The notes under the pieces: model-generated | Told to the model about the DNA's origin: nothing | What the model saw: only the letters and a program-made list of their open reading frames with translations | The model's database searches: none | Position numbers and translations under genes: made by a program | Assembly: GCA_045654205.1 (NCBI GenBank) | Contig: JAZOMZ010000018.1 | Coordinates: forward strand, 1-12,043 | DNA from: Enterocola sp045654205 | GTDB lineage: Bacteria; Bacteroidota; Bacteroidia; Bacteroidales; Paludibacteraceae | Direction: 5' to 3' | DNA length: 12,043 nucleotides | Shown: piece after piece, positions 1 to 6,400 of the stretch | How the letters are laid out: each line of letters starts with the position of its first letter | Numbering within the stretch: the first letter of the stretch is position 1

Positions 1-128
1 GGGTAAAAAAGGGGGAAATGTTAAAATTTAAAGTAGTCAAAAAGAGTGTTTTGTGTTAAAATATTTAACAATTGAAGTAAAAAAGAGAAGACTTTCATTA
101 AGGTTTCCCTACGCACAAAATTCCTCAA

Positions 129-160
129 TTTGCAAATCAAATACAGAATTGTTATATTTG
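129..160 (+). promoter_or_regulatory. Bacteroidetes-type promoter of the mntA-hepT pair
   Basis: A TTTG at 129-132 and TATATTTG at 153-160 are separated by 20 nt, matching the Bacteroidetes primary sigma factor consensus TTTG-N19/20-TAnnTTTG. Transcription would begin just after 160 and leave a leader of roughly 25-30 nt before the chosen mntA start at 195. The first 128 bases of the window hold no gene or recognisable signal that I can support. Confidence 0.8.
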
Positions 161-194
161 TAAGTTGTAATTGTTTTTTATAAAAATTTTACTT

Positions 195-500
195 ATGAAC
201 GCCTATACTAAAGATTTCATTATCCCAAAAATTAAAGCATACTTTAAAACTCAACCTATTGAGAAAGCATGGCTTTTTGGTTCATATTCTCGAGGAGAAG
301 AAAACGAGAATAGTGATATTGATATTTTGGTTGATTTCAGAAAAGATTCCCATGTAGGTTTGTTTAAATATTCAGGAATACATTGTGATTTAAAGGAAAT
401 CTTGGGCAAGGAAGTAGATTTAGTAAAAAACGGAACATTAAAATCATTCGCTATTGAAAGTGCAAACCACGATAAAATCTTGATTTATGAGAGAAACTAG
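195..500 (+). CDS. mntA: MntA-type minimal nucleotidyltransferase, antitoxin of a MntA/HepT pair
   Basis: This is a 101-residue protein of the minimal nucleotidyltransferase family. Its signature is GSYSRGEENENSDID at residues 29-43, an exact GS-x10-DxD motif that binds nucleotide and metal. A further Asp, D75 in EVDLV, suits the third catalytic acid. In characterised MntA/HepT systems MntA transfers AMP onto the HepT toxin and so silences it; that role here is inferred from family and neighbour. An in-frame ATG at 171 would add eight residues (MFFIKILL). I prefer 195 because it leaves a normal leader after the promoter and puts the protein at usual family length. The gene overlaps hepT by 14 nt, which implies coupled translation. 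A short, inverted near-copy of the catalytic motif lies at 1105-1173. Confidence 0.9.
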   Translation: MNAYTKDFIIPKIKAYFKTQPIEKAWLFGSYSRGEENENSDIDILVDFRKDSHVGLFKYSGIHCDLKEILGKEVDLVKNGTLKSFAIESANHDKILIYERN

Positions 501-831
501 CAAAGACAAAACCAGATTATTACATATCCTTGAAGCTATTGATAATATCAATGAATTTAAAAAGGATATATCATTTGAAGACTTTTCAGATAACAAAATT
601 CTAAAATATGCCATTTTTTATAATGTAGCAATTATAGGTGAGGCTGCATATAAATTGACAAAAGAATTTATAGAATCTCATACAGAAGTGCCTTGGCGTT
701 CTATAATAAACATGAGACACGTGATAGTTCATGGTTATTATCAAATAGATGCAGAAATATTGTGGGAAACAATAAATAATGATTTAACAGATTTAAAAAC
801 TGCTGTTGAAGGATATATAAACGAATTTTAA
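487..831 (+). CDS. hepT: HepT-like (DUF86) ribonuclease toxin
   Basis: This is a 114-residue, mostly helical protein of the HepT/DUF86 family within the HEPN superfamily. It carries the R-x4-H-x-Y active-site motif as RHVIVHGY, with R77, H82 and Y84. HEPN toxins are RNases; in the studied system the motif Tyr is the residue AMPylated by MntA. All three key residues are present, so the toxin looks intact. The ATG lies inside the mntA reading frame, 14 nt before the mntA stop ends. This gene order, nucleotidyltransferase first and HEPN second, is usual for the pair. Function in this host is inferred from family and context, not shown. Confidence 0.9.
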   Translation: MRETSKDKTRLLHILEAIDNINEFKKDISFEDFSDNKILKYAIFYNVAIIGEAAYKLTKEFIESHTEVPWRSIINMRHVIVHGYYQIDAEILWETINNDLTDLKTAVEGYINEF

Positions 832-1069
832 GCATGACCAATGGAATATTAAATCAGTTTCACAAAGAATCGGTAGAGAGAAAGATCTGGAAGATAGAAG
901 AATCAAAGAAATCACCGATGAGCTCAAAAGACGTTGCTGTCTACATGAGAAGGAATATGGAGATAGCGTCAAAAATGTAATAAATCTAATTAGTTGTGGA
1001 TGTGAAAAAGTAATAACATTAAATATATTACCCCACACGAATAATCCCTTGCAGATATTAAAACTGTAA
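821..1069 (+). other. Open stretch after hepT; possible gene remnant
   Basis: Just after the hepT stop, one frame stays open for 82 codons with no ATG near its start. It runs through the hydrophilic, helix-like sequence WNIKSVSQRIGREKDLEDRR and a later Cys-containing part, and its stop lies inside the terminator hairpin. Its third codon positions are A/T-rich, like coding sequence here. A second frame has an ATG at 834, 2 nt after the hepT stop, and encodes 48 residues to 980 (MTNGILNQFHKESVERKIWK...). I recognise neither product. The stretch could be a decayed gene whose start was lost, a small third cistron, or chance. It is probably transcribed with mntA-hepT because the terminator lies beyond it. 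Confidence 0.25.
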
Positions 1070-1082
1070 GGGATTGATTTTT
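1043..1082 (+). terminator. Rho-independent terminator of the mntA-hepT transcript
   Basis: The arms aatcccttgcag (1043-1054) and ctgtaagggatt (1064-1075) pair over 12 bp, with one position that is a G-U wobble in plus-strand RNA. The loop is 9 nt, and the hairpin is followed at once by GATTTTT. It lies about 210 nt after the hepT stop and ends the plus-strand unit. Confidence 0.75.
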
Positions 1083-1104
1083 CAATAAAATTAAATAACG
1101 CTAA

Positions 1105-1173
1105 TTAATGAACGACATCCTTCTCAAAATCTACCAAAATATCAATATCACTATTCTCGGTCTCGCCCCCCTC
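1105..1173 (-). pseudogene. Relic of a second MntA-like nucleotidyltransferase
   Basis: Read on the minus strand, this segment encodes GGETENSDIDILVDFEKD, then VVH and a TAA stop. It matches residues 34-51 of the intact MntA in this window (RGEENENSDIDILVDFRK) almost residue for residue, including both Asp of the DxD motif. The upstream GS half of the motif and the rest of the N-terminus are missing and are replaced by the 33-bp-period repeats at 1175-1253. The C-terminal two thirds are also absent. At DNA level, 27 nt (1133-1159 on the minus strand) are identical to 305-331 in mntA. The fragment cannot encode a working enzyme; it marks a deleted or disrupted paralogous module. Confidence 0.7.
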
Positions 1174-1174
1174 T

Positions 1175-1253
1175 GGAAAACGCACCTTTTTGTAAGTTAA
1201 AAATATAGGAAAACGCACCTTTTTGACCCTCTATTTTATAGGAAAACGCACCT
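1175..1253. repeat. Three direct repeats with an exact 33-bp period
   Basis: The 18-bp unit GGAAAACGCACCTTTTTG occurs at 1175-1192 and 1208-1225, and its first 13 bases recur at 1241-1253. Start-to-start spacing is 33 bp both times, or about three helical turns. The 15-bp spacers differ but both end in ATA. The array abuts the truncated end of the MntA relic. Multiple short terminal repeats are known at the ends of IS21-family elements, so this may be a solitary IS end; a protein-binding array is the alternative. No transposase gene is present. Confidence 0.7.
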
Positions 1254-1292
1254 CGCCAATTGTAAACGGCTAATATATAAGCAGTTGCAAAA

Positions 1293-1607
1293 TTAAATTA
1301 TATACACAGAAGGGGTGAAATGACTTTTTAAATCCATGCTGCAGTGTAGGATTCTTATCACTAAAATATCATCATCATCCTTTTTGTAAAAGATGATATG
1401 CCGTTTGATTGAATACCCCCAAATATCTTTTCCAATTTGAGGATATGGTCTACAAGCATAAAGCCTGTCAGCTACTATATCTTCAATCGTACTTATTAGA
1501 ATAGAATAATATTTATCAGCTTGCTCTTCAGACCAATTATCATATGTATAAGTCCATATATCTGATAAATCCTCAAATGCTTTCTTCGTAAGATGATATT
1601 TTTTCAT
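1293..1607 (-). CDS. parE: ParE/RelE-superfamily toxin
   Basis: This 104-residue protein has the ParE-type layout. Two N-terminal helices (LTKKAFEDLSDIWTYTYDNWSEEQADKYYSIL, written here as two joined helical segments) are followed by a beta-sheet core. Its end carries the family's usual pattern, IIFYKKDDDDILVIRILHCSMD. Known ParE proteins poison DNA gyrase, whereas close relatives in the RelE fold cleave mRNA on the ribosome; sequence alone leans to ParE because the partner is ParD-like. The start ATG overlaps the antitoxin stop as ATGA (4 nt), which indicates translational coupling. The ORF is intact and of normal length. No clear terminator hairpin follows it before 1254. Confidence 0.88.
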   Translation of the reverse strand: MKKYHLTKKAFEDLSDIWTYTYDNWSEEQADKYYSILISTIEDIVADRLYACRPYPQIGKDIWGYSIKRHIIFYKKDDDDILVIRILHCSMDLKSHFTPSVYII

Positions 1608-1846
1608 TTCTTCTTAGTCGATTTTAAATATTTAAGATGCTCCGCTGGATCAAAATCTGCTACAATACCACTTTCCATCCCCTCTTGAATGGCATTCTTC
1701 AAATTATATAGCCTATTCTCATTTTCCTCCAATAGTCTCAACCCAGCTCTAATTACTTCACTTGCATTATTATACCTTCCCTCTTGGATTTTCTCTCTAA
1801 TAAAATCCTCAAAGTAAGTCCCTAAAGCCACTGATGTTGTTTTCAT
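1604..1846 (-). CDS. parD: ParD-like ribbon-helix-helix antitoxin
   Basis: This 80-residue protein has the CopG/ParD ribbon-helix-helix pattern at its N-terminus. The strand TTSVALGTYFEDFIREKI leads into GRYNNASEVIRAGLRLLEE, where the NASEVIRAGLRLLE segment is the typical ParD second helix. The charged C-terminal half would wrap the toxin. The frame is open up to an ATG at 1996, which would add 50 residues. I reject that start because the added part reads through the promoter, the operator and an intergenic repeat (MLRQAQHSVPTLRIG). The start at 1846 lies just downstream of a good -7 box. ParD proteins usually repress their own operon, and the palindrome at 1881-1897 is the likely binding site. 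Confidence 0.9.
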   Translation of the reverse strand: MKTTSVALGTYFEDFIREKIQEGRYNNASEVIRAGLRLLEENENRLYNLKNAIQEGMESGIVADFDPAEHLKYLKSTKKK

Positions 1847-1865
1847 ATCATTATTATTTTTTCTG

Positions 1866-1897
1866 CAAATATACCAATATTTAGTAACAGTTACTAA
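1866..1897 (-). promoter_or_regulatory. parDE promoter with palindromic operator
   Basis: On the minus strand, TATATTTG (1873-1866) matches the Bacteroidetes -7 box TAnnTTTG and lies 19 nt upstream of the parD ATG. The -33 box is poor: TTAG at 1897-1894 with a 20-nt spacer. Between them lies a perfect palindrome at 1881-1897 with arms ttagtaac and gttactaa around a central a. It fills most of the spacer, so a bound ParD dimer would block RNA polymerase. Autorepression is inferred from the family. Confidence 0.65.
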
Positions 1898-1968
1898 TAT
1901 TTGATATAAAATTTTCATAGTAAATCTACCTGAAACACTCAACACTCCACCGCCAATACGCAGCGTAG

Positions 1969-1996
1969 GGACACTGTGCTGAGCCTGTCGAAGCAT
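1969..1996. repeat. REP-like intergenic motif (CTTCGACAGGCTCAG)
   Basis: The minus strand reads GCTTCGACAGGCTCAGCACAG here. From memory, the core CTTCGACARGCTCAG recurs in the intergenic regions of many unrelated bacteria. Only one copy is in this window, so the repeat status rests on recollection. Translated, it yields the spurious MLRQAQ... extension of parD. Confidence 0.4.
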
Positions 1997-2008
1997 ACCG
2001 TGCTATGT
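1995..2008. repeat. 14-bp direct repeat, copy 1
   Basis: ATACCGTGCTATGT occurs here and again at 2938-2951 in the same orientation. The two copies flank the GNAT module together with its promoter and terminator. Confidence 0.6.
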
Positions 2009-2036
2009 CCGTAACCCCAAACCGCAACATCCCCTC

Positions 2037-2092
2037 AAAAACACCACTGCCCCACGGGTGAGAACATAATCTCATTCCCTGCAGGGCAGTGG
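2037..2092 (-). terminator. Rho-independent terminator of the GNAT module
   Basis: The outer arms ccactgccc (2044-2052) and gggcagtgg (2084-2092) form a perfect 9-bp stem. Inside it, gggtgaga can pair with tctcattccc through a small bulge. On the minus strand the hairpin is followed directly by TGTTTTTG. It begins 26 nt after the GNAT stop codon. Confidence 0.75.
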
Positions 2093-2118
2093 GAGTAATA
2101 ACCGTGAATTAAAATAAT

Positions 2119-2664
2119 TTAAAGCAATTGAGCTAAGTCGAAAAACATAGGTTGAGTTCGTTTCTCTGGGTTAAAAGCATTAACCATCACAAAACCGTTT
2201 TTCTCATAAAATCCTATAGCATCATTATATGCATCTACAGTAATAAATCTGCAACCAGATTTCTGATTCGTTATGGTAGACGACTTAATCAATGAAATTA
2301 AATATCTACCTACACCAGAAGATTCGTACGATTTATCCACAGCAAAACGACCTATTTTCACCGCAGGGAAGTGCTTCCTACGTTTTTCGTTTACAAATCG
2401 CTTACGCATTTGCCTATTGAAGTTGGTTTTTGATTCAAATATTTCTGCTGAAAGATTATCATTAGACAGGGAAAAATAAGCGATGGGATTTCCATTTTCT
2501 TCCAATACATACGACACTGCAAGAAGTGTTTTTCTGTATTCCGAAGCTTTACTTAAAATAAATTCGTCCAACTCGGCATCACCACAGTTGAACGAATTGA
2601 GAGTTTCTCCTTCTTCTAACTTGCGAAGCGTGTGGAATTCTTGATTTGCATTTATTGTCACCAT
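2119..2664 (-). CDS. GNAT-family N-acetyltransferase, possibly a TacT/AtaT-like toxin
   Basis: This is a 181-residue acetyltransferase of the GNAT fold. The N-terminal FNCGDAELDEFILSKA (25-40) is the start typical of the TacT/AtaT toxin branch. VKIGRFAVDKSY (102-113) forms the core strand before the acetyl-CoA pyrophosphate loop ESSGVG (114-119), a form of Q/R-x-x-G-x-G. FYEKNGF (152-158) carries the Tyr, Y153, that fits the general acid of the family. Relatives of this branch acetylate the amino acid on charged tRNA and halt translation; some other GNATs with a similar N-terminus have different substrates. The start overlaps a 57-aa gene by 7 nt, as in TA operons. A ribbon-helix-helix DUF1778 antitoxin, the usual partner, is not seen. 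The toxin assignment is therefore inference; the GNAT fold is secure. Confidence 0.88.
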   Translation of the reverse strand: MVTINANQEFHTLRKLEEGETLNSFNCGDAELDEFILSKASEYRKTLLAVSYVLEENGNPIAYFSLSNDNLSAEIFESKTNFNRQMRKRFVNEKRRKHFPAVKIGRFAVDKSYESSGVGRYLISLIKSSTITNQKSGCRFITVDAYNDAIGFYEKNGFVMVNAFNPEKRTQPMFFDLAQLL

Positions 2665-2831
2665 AAATCACATCTAATTAAGTTTAACTCTTTATGGGCA
2701 TTAAACACTCTCTCTCTTTCCTCAGGACTCGCCTTTTTAGGATTTTTGATTAGACGCCAGAAGCGTTCTGCAGCTTTCCCACGAATTTCAATGGGTCCGC
2801 CTTCCAAATACAAATTTTTACTCTTCTTCAT
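2658..2831 (-). CDS. Small basic protein preceding the GNAT gene, candidate antitoxin or partner
   Basis: This 57-residue ORF begins MKKSKNLYLEGGPIEIRGKA and ends CDLW. Its stop overlaps the GNAT start in ATGGTGA, a 7-nt overlap that strongly suggests a real, coupled gene. It lies 47 nt downstream of a near-perfect Bacteroidetes promoter. The sequence is basic at the N-terminus and then likely helical (AAERFWRLIKNPKKASPEER, with further charged residues). It lacks an obvious ribbon-helix-helix signature and I do not recognise the family. By position it is the upstream gene of a two-gene unit, where antitoxins of GNAT toxins usually sit. I place the start at 2831, the only suitable ATG. An antitoxin function is inference only. 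Confidence 0.8.
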   Translation of the reverse strand: MKKSKNLYLEGGPIEIRGKAAERFWRLIKNPKKASPEERERVFNAHKELNLIRCDLW

Positions 2832-2877
2832 ATCACAAAAGAATTAATTAGGTTTATTAATAAGTTATTACTCAATG

Positions 2878-2908
2878 CAAAAGTACTAATTTTTAATGAA
2901 ATAGCAAA
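2878..2908 (-). promoter_or_regulatory. Bacteroidetes-type promoter of the 57-aa/GNAT pair
   Basis: On the minus strand, TTTG (2908-2905) and TACTTTTG (2885-2878) are separated by exactly 19 nt, matching TTTG-N19-TAnnTTTG in full. Initiation would leave a leader of about 40 nt before the ATG at 2831. Confidence 0.8.
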
Positions 2909-2937
2909 TATCTACCACAACTTTCACATAAACAAGT

Positions 2938-2951
2938 ATACCGTGCTATGT
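2938..2951. repeat. 14-bp direct repeat, copy 2
   Basis: This is a second copy of ATACCGTGCTATGT (see 1995-2008). It lies between the GNAT module's promoter and the terminator of the surface-protein operon. Confidence 0.6.
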
Positions 2952-2965
2952 ACGACTATAAACAC

Positions 2966-3019
2966 ATAAAACAAACAAAGGAACCCCAATGTAAATTGAA
3001 GTTCCTTTATTTGTTCTAT
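2966..3019 (-). terminator. Terminator of the surface-protein operon
   Basis: Arms 2966-2984 and 3001-3019 pair over 19 bp around a 16-nt loop. The two non-Watson-Crick positions (2976/3009 and 2969/3016) are G-U wobbles in minus-strand RNA but A-C mismatches in plus-strand RNA, so the structure is built for the minus-strand transcript. The distal arm is U-rich. It begins 17 nt after the stop codon at 3037. Confidence 0.8.
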
Positions 3020-3036
3020 TATTTTGTTTCAATAGC

Positions 3037-3462
3037 TTAAAGAGTTTCTTCCTTGCGCTTTCTTCTTACCAATGCGTAAACCGCAATGAATGGAAGAAGC
3101 AATAGCGGGGTGCCTAGAGGAAGGGAAGCACCCATACAGTCGTTGATACATTCTTTGTATGCAGGACCGCAAGTAGCTTCAGTACCACCTTGTTGTGCAC
3201 ATGGCATAAGAACCGTACCTATACAACATTGTTCGCATAAGTATATAGCATTAGGATCTTGTTTATCTACACTACATGTACCTCTAGCATAGTCTCCAGC
3301 AGAGCTTAAAAATGTATTAGTAAACGATGTACCAACACCCAAGGTGTAACTTTCGTCCAAATTGGTAGTTTCGTACGCATTATATGACGATGAAGGTAGG
3401 GTTATTGCCATACATACTGAGGCTATCGCCCATGACATCACACTTAAAATTATATGTTTCAT
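3037..3462 (-). CDS. Small secreted Cys-rich protein with C-terminal PLG/hydrophobic/basic tail
   Basis: This 141-residue protein has a signal peptide (MKHIILSVMSWAIASVCMA, cleavage near residue 19) and then a polar, Ser/Thr- and Tyr-rich part. Eight cysteines follow after the signal (63, 76, 79, 80, 88, 98, 105, 109), enough for four disulfides, including the cluster LCEQCC. Its end is three-part: SLPLGTP (113-119), a hydrophobic stretch LLLLPFIAVYALV (120-132), and RRKRKEE. Such motif/helix/basic tails are recognised by sorting enzymes such as sortases and exosortases; the particular enzyme here is unknown. It starts 26 nt after the stop of the giant T9SS protein and is the last gene before the terminator. 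I do not recognise a named family for the cysteine-rich part. It could also simply be a C-terminally anchored membrane protein. Confidence 0.85.
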   Translation of the reverse strand: MKHIILSVMSWAIASVCMAITLPSSSYNAYETTNLDESYTLGVGTSFTNTFLSSAGDYARGTCSVDKQDPNAIYLCEQCCIGTVLMPCAQQGGTEATCGPAYKECINDCMGASLPLGTPLLLLPFIAVYALVRRKRKEETL

Positions 3463-3488
3463 ATTATCTTAATTTTCTACGTAAATCT

Positions 3489-6400
3489 TTATTTAAGTAT
3501 CACTTTCTCTGTTCTGCTTGCTGTATCACCTATTACGCTCACTGTATAAACACCTTGAGCAACAGGAAGTTTTAAAGCAGCAGCATATCCTTTCACATCA
3601 TACTTCATAGTACGTCCAGCCATATCATTTACATAAATAGCTTTTAGTTCTACTTGGTTGGTTACAACTCTAATTGTATTATCACTATCTACGAAGATGT
3701 TGATTGCACCATCAGACATTTCATTGTCTTCCACTTCGGTAGAAACATTGTCATCACCATTATTATCTTCCTCTTCTTCAACAGCTACACCTAAGTTCAA
3801 GAAGAAACGACCTTCAATTTCACCAGCTACTAGAGTTTCAGTAGTGTAAGTATTGCGTAGAAGGTTGATTTCTTTGTCGGTGTAGGTATCGATAAGAGTA
3901 GCTTCGCTAAAGTTTTGGAAATATTCTCTTTCAAACTTAATGTTCATATCCTTTTTAATTCTTACACCTAGAGGAATCATTTGAGATTCATTAGCTACAC
4001 TATAACGAGAATACATCTCATCATTTGCCACAATGTATAACTCAGGACTATCTACATTTGGAGAGAAGACCTTCACTACATTAGAAGGAGCTTTCTCACC
4101 CTCTGCAAGCATATTGTCTACTTTTACTACCACGTTGCTATAGCCAACACCTGTGTTAGCATTGTAAAGGTTTAGTGATAGTGTTGGAAGTGTTACCTTT
4201 GCAGAACGTGACTTGGTATCACCACCAGCTAGCATATCTTCAGTAATTTCTAAAGAAGTTTTGCCAGTATAAGGTTTGAAGATGAAACCATGTTGTGGGC
4301 GTAGTAACACCGCATTTGTGGTAGCATCTGTGTTCATAAATGTACCAGAATTGTAATCATAGTATTGAACAGTACCACCAGTAAGAGTTTCTATCTTACG
4401 AGCATCAATATTTGCAGGATAGCTGTTGTTTAATAGCACGTTAGTATTAGCTGTTAAGCCTGAATAAACAGGAAGCTCAGCATCATTTACAAATCTACCG
4501 TCAAAGTTTGTATAAGAAATTGGTTCGGTAGGATCGTAGTGAGTTCCATTCCATTGGTTGTAATATGCAGCAGGCAATTTATAATTACCATATTCGTCTG
4601 GTATTTGAATAGCAAATACTTTGGTAGCAGGAACTTCTACATTCAAATCTGCAAATGTTTCATCCCAAGAAGCGTTGCCGTTAGCATCTAATTTAGCCTC
4701 GTGCATATAAACGTGAGGAGTTTGATTTTTTATAAAGTAATCTCCAGATACAATATTACGATAATCACCTAGAGTAGTATCATATGGTTTAATTACAGTA
4801 CCTACAAGTATCCACTGGCTACGAGGTGCTTCAAATCCCATAATAGCATTGGTATAGTGGGTTTCACCATTTACAAGATGTTCAACACCTGTAATACCAG
4901 CACCGTATTCTAGCTCAATAGTTTTAGCAAATTCAGTTTTATTGGCTGTTACTTGCTCACTAGCAGGAATTTTGTTTTCTGTAAAACGAGTAGCAGCATC
5001 AAATGAACTTGGAATATTTGGCCAATATAACACACCGTGTGATGGTGTTGGGTAAACTGCTGAGTTAGCAGAAGGAATAATTACTTTTAAGTCTTCTGCA
5101 AGATTATTTAAACAAGTTAAGCGAACACCTGTTTCTGCATCAATCCAGTTGTTACGGTCGTCCCAATTGTTGCTGGTTACACCTTGCCAAATAATCACTT
5201 TAGTTAGTTTGCTTTCACCTTGTTGGTAAGCACCCAAAGTCCATCTATCTTCTTCTTTTCTGATAGCTTCATTGTAACGGTCAGAAGTTACTTCTTCTTC
5301 TGTAACTGTGATTTCTGTGGCATCTAGAATTTCTTCTGCTGTTAATGGTGTGCCTAAATTTAGGTCTTCACCTTTAATTACAAGTGATGCAGGACCAGTA
5401 GCTGTTGTTTCACAAACTTGGGCAGAAACATCAACAAATTTGCTTTCTCCACAACCAAATTTAAATGCAGACACATCGTTTCCTTGTGCTACGTCATATT
5501 CACTCCAGAAGTTGTTGCCACAGAAGTTATCATCTGGAAGTGTAATTCCTAAGAATGCATTAGAAGAACGTCCAGGACAGTCTACGTCGTAACTATAGCA
5601 GTTGTTGTACATAAAGTACATCTTACTTACTACAAAGTCTGCGTTACCACCGCTGGTAGAACCAGAACCTACTTTGAACGATAAGAAGTCATATTTTGAA
5701 CTAGATACGGTGGTATTAGCCGCAAAGTAAGAGGTGTTGTAGTAAATACCGATGTTTTGTAGGTCTCCACCGAACTGAGTTACCAAACGAATAGCAGATG
5801 GAGTATAGTTCTCATCCATAAATTTGTTGGTATTCCAGAATACGTTGTTCATGAACAACATGTTTTGACATTCTTGAATCCAAAGAAGTGTACAGTGGTC
5901 GCCACGGAAGTTGTTGTTGATGAACTTAACATTTTTGGTGGTCATGAATTTAGCAGAAGCACCCCATTCTTTGTCGTTACTGGTACCCTTGTCGAATGTA
6001 GCTTCGAATTCGTTGTTCACAAAGGTTACACCATCGTAACCAGAAACGTGCACACCAGAGAAACCACTTGAACCAATGTAGCAGTTTTTAATAAGAATGT
6101 TTGCATCTGCTACTTGACCCAATTGAATGCCGTCCCATTTGGTGGTATTTACGTCAATTTCGAACGCACAGTCGTTGATTTTACCAGATGGGTCTGAGTA
6201 CATAGCCAAACCATCGAGCGTAACGTTACGAGAGTTACGGATAATTGGGTGGTGTACCCAAGGTTGTGCATTAGGATTGTCTGCCTTAATGGTTAAAGTA
6301 TAATCATCTGTAGCATTAAGGTTGATAAAGTCAATTAGCAATGCAAGGTTTGTACCACCATCTACTTTGTCAGAACCTGCTGATGTCACTTTTTTAGTAC

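Noticed and set aside
171..194. Upstream ATG for mntA adding MFFIKILL
   Set aside because: It lies only about 10 nt after the -7 box, so the transcript start would fall at or next to it, and the added residues are not part of the family core.
793..1038. 81-codon minus-strand ORF after hepT
   Set aside because: It overlaps the hepT 3' end on the opposite strand, is rich in Ser/Phe/Leu as antisense shadows are, and has no promoter.
1175..1253. CRISPR array
   Set aside because: There are only three units, an 18-bp repeat with 15-bp spacers, a truncated last copy and no cas genes; the sizes are far too small.
1847..1996. Fifty-residue N-terminal extension of the ParD ORF (MLRQAQHSVPTLRIG...)
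   Set aside because: It translates an intergenic repeat, the palindromic operator and the promoter, and lies upstream of the likely transcription start; the internal ATG at 1846 gives a standard ParD.
2632..2847. 71-codon plus-strand ORF antisense to the 57-aa gene
   Set aside because: The minus-strand 57-aa ORF has a promoter and a coupled overlap with GNAT; the plus-strand frame has neither.
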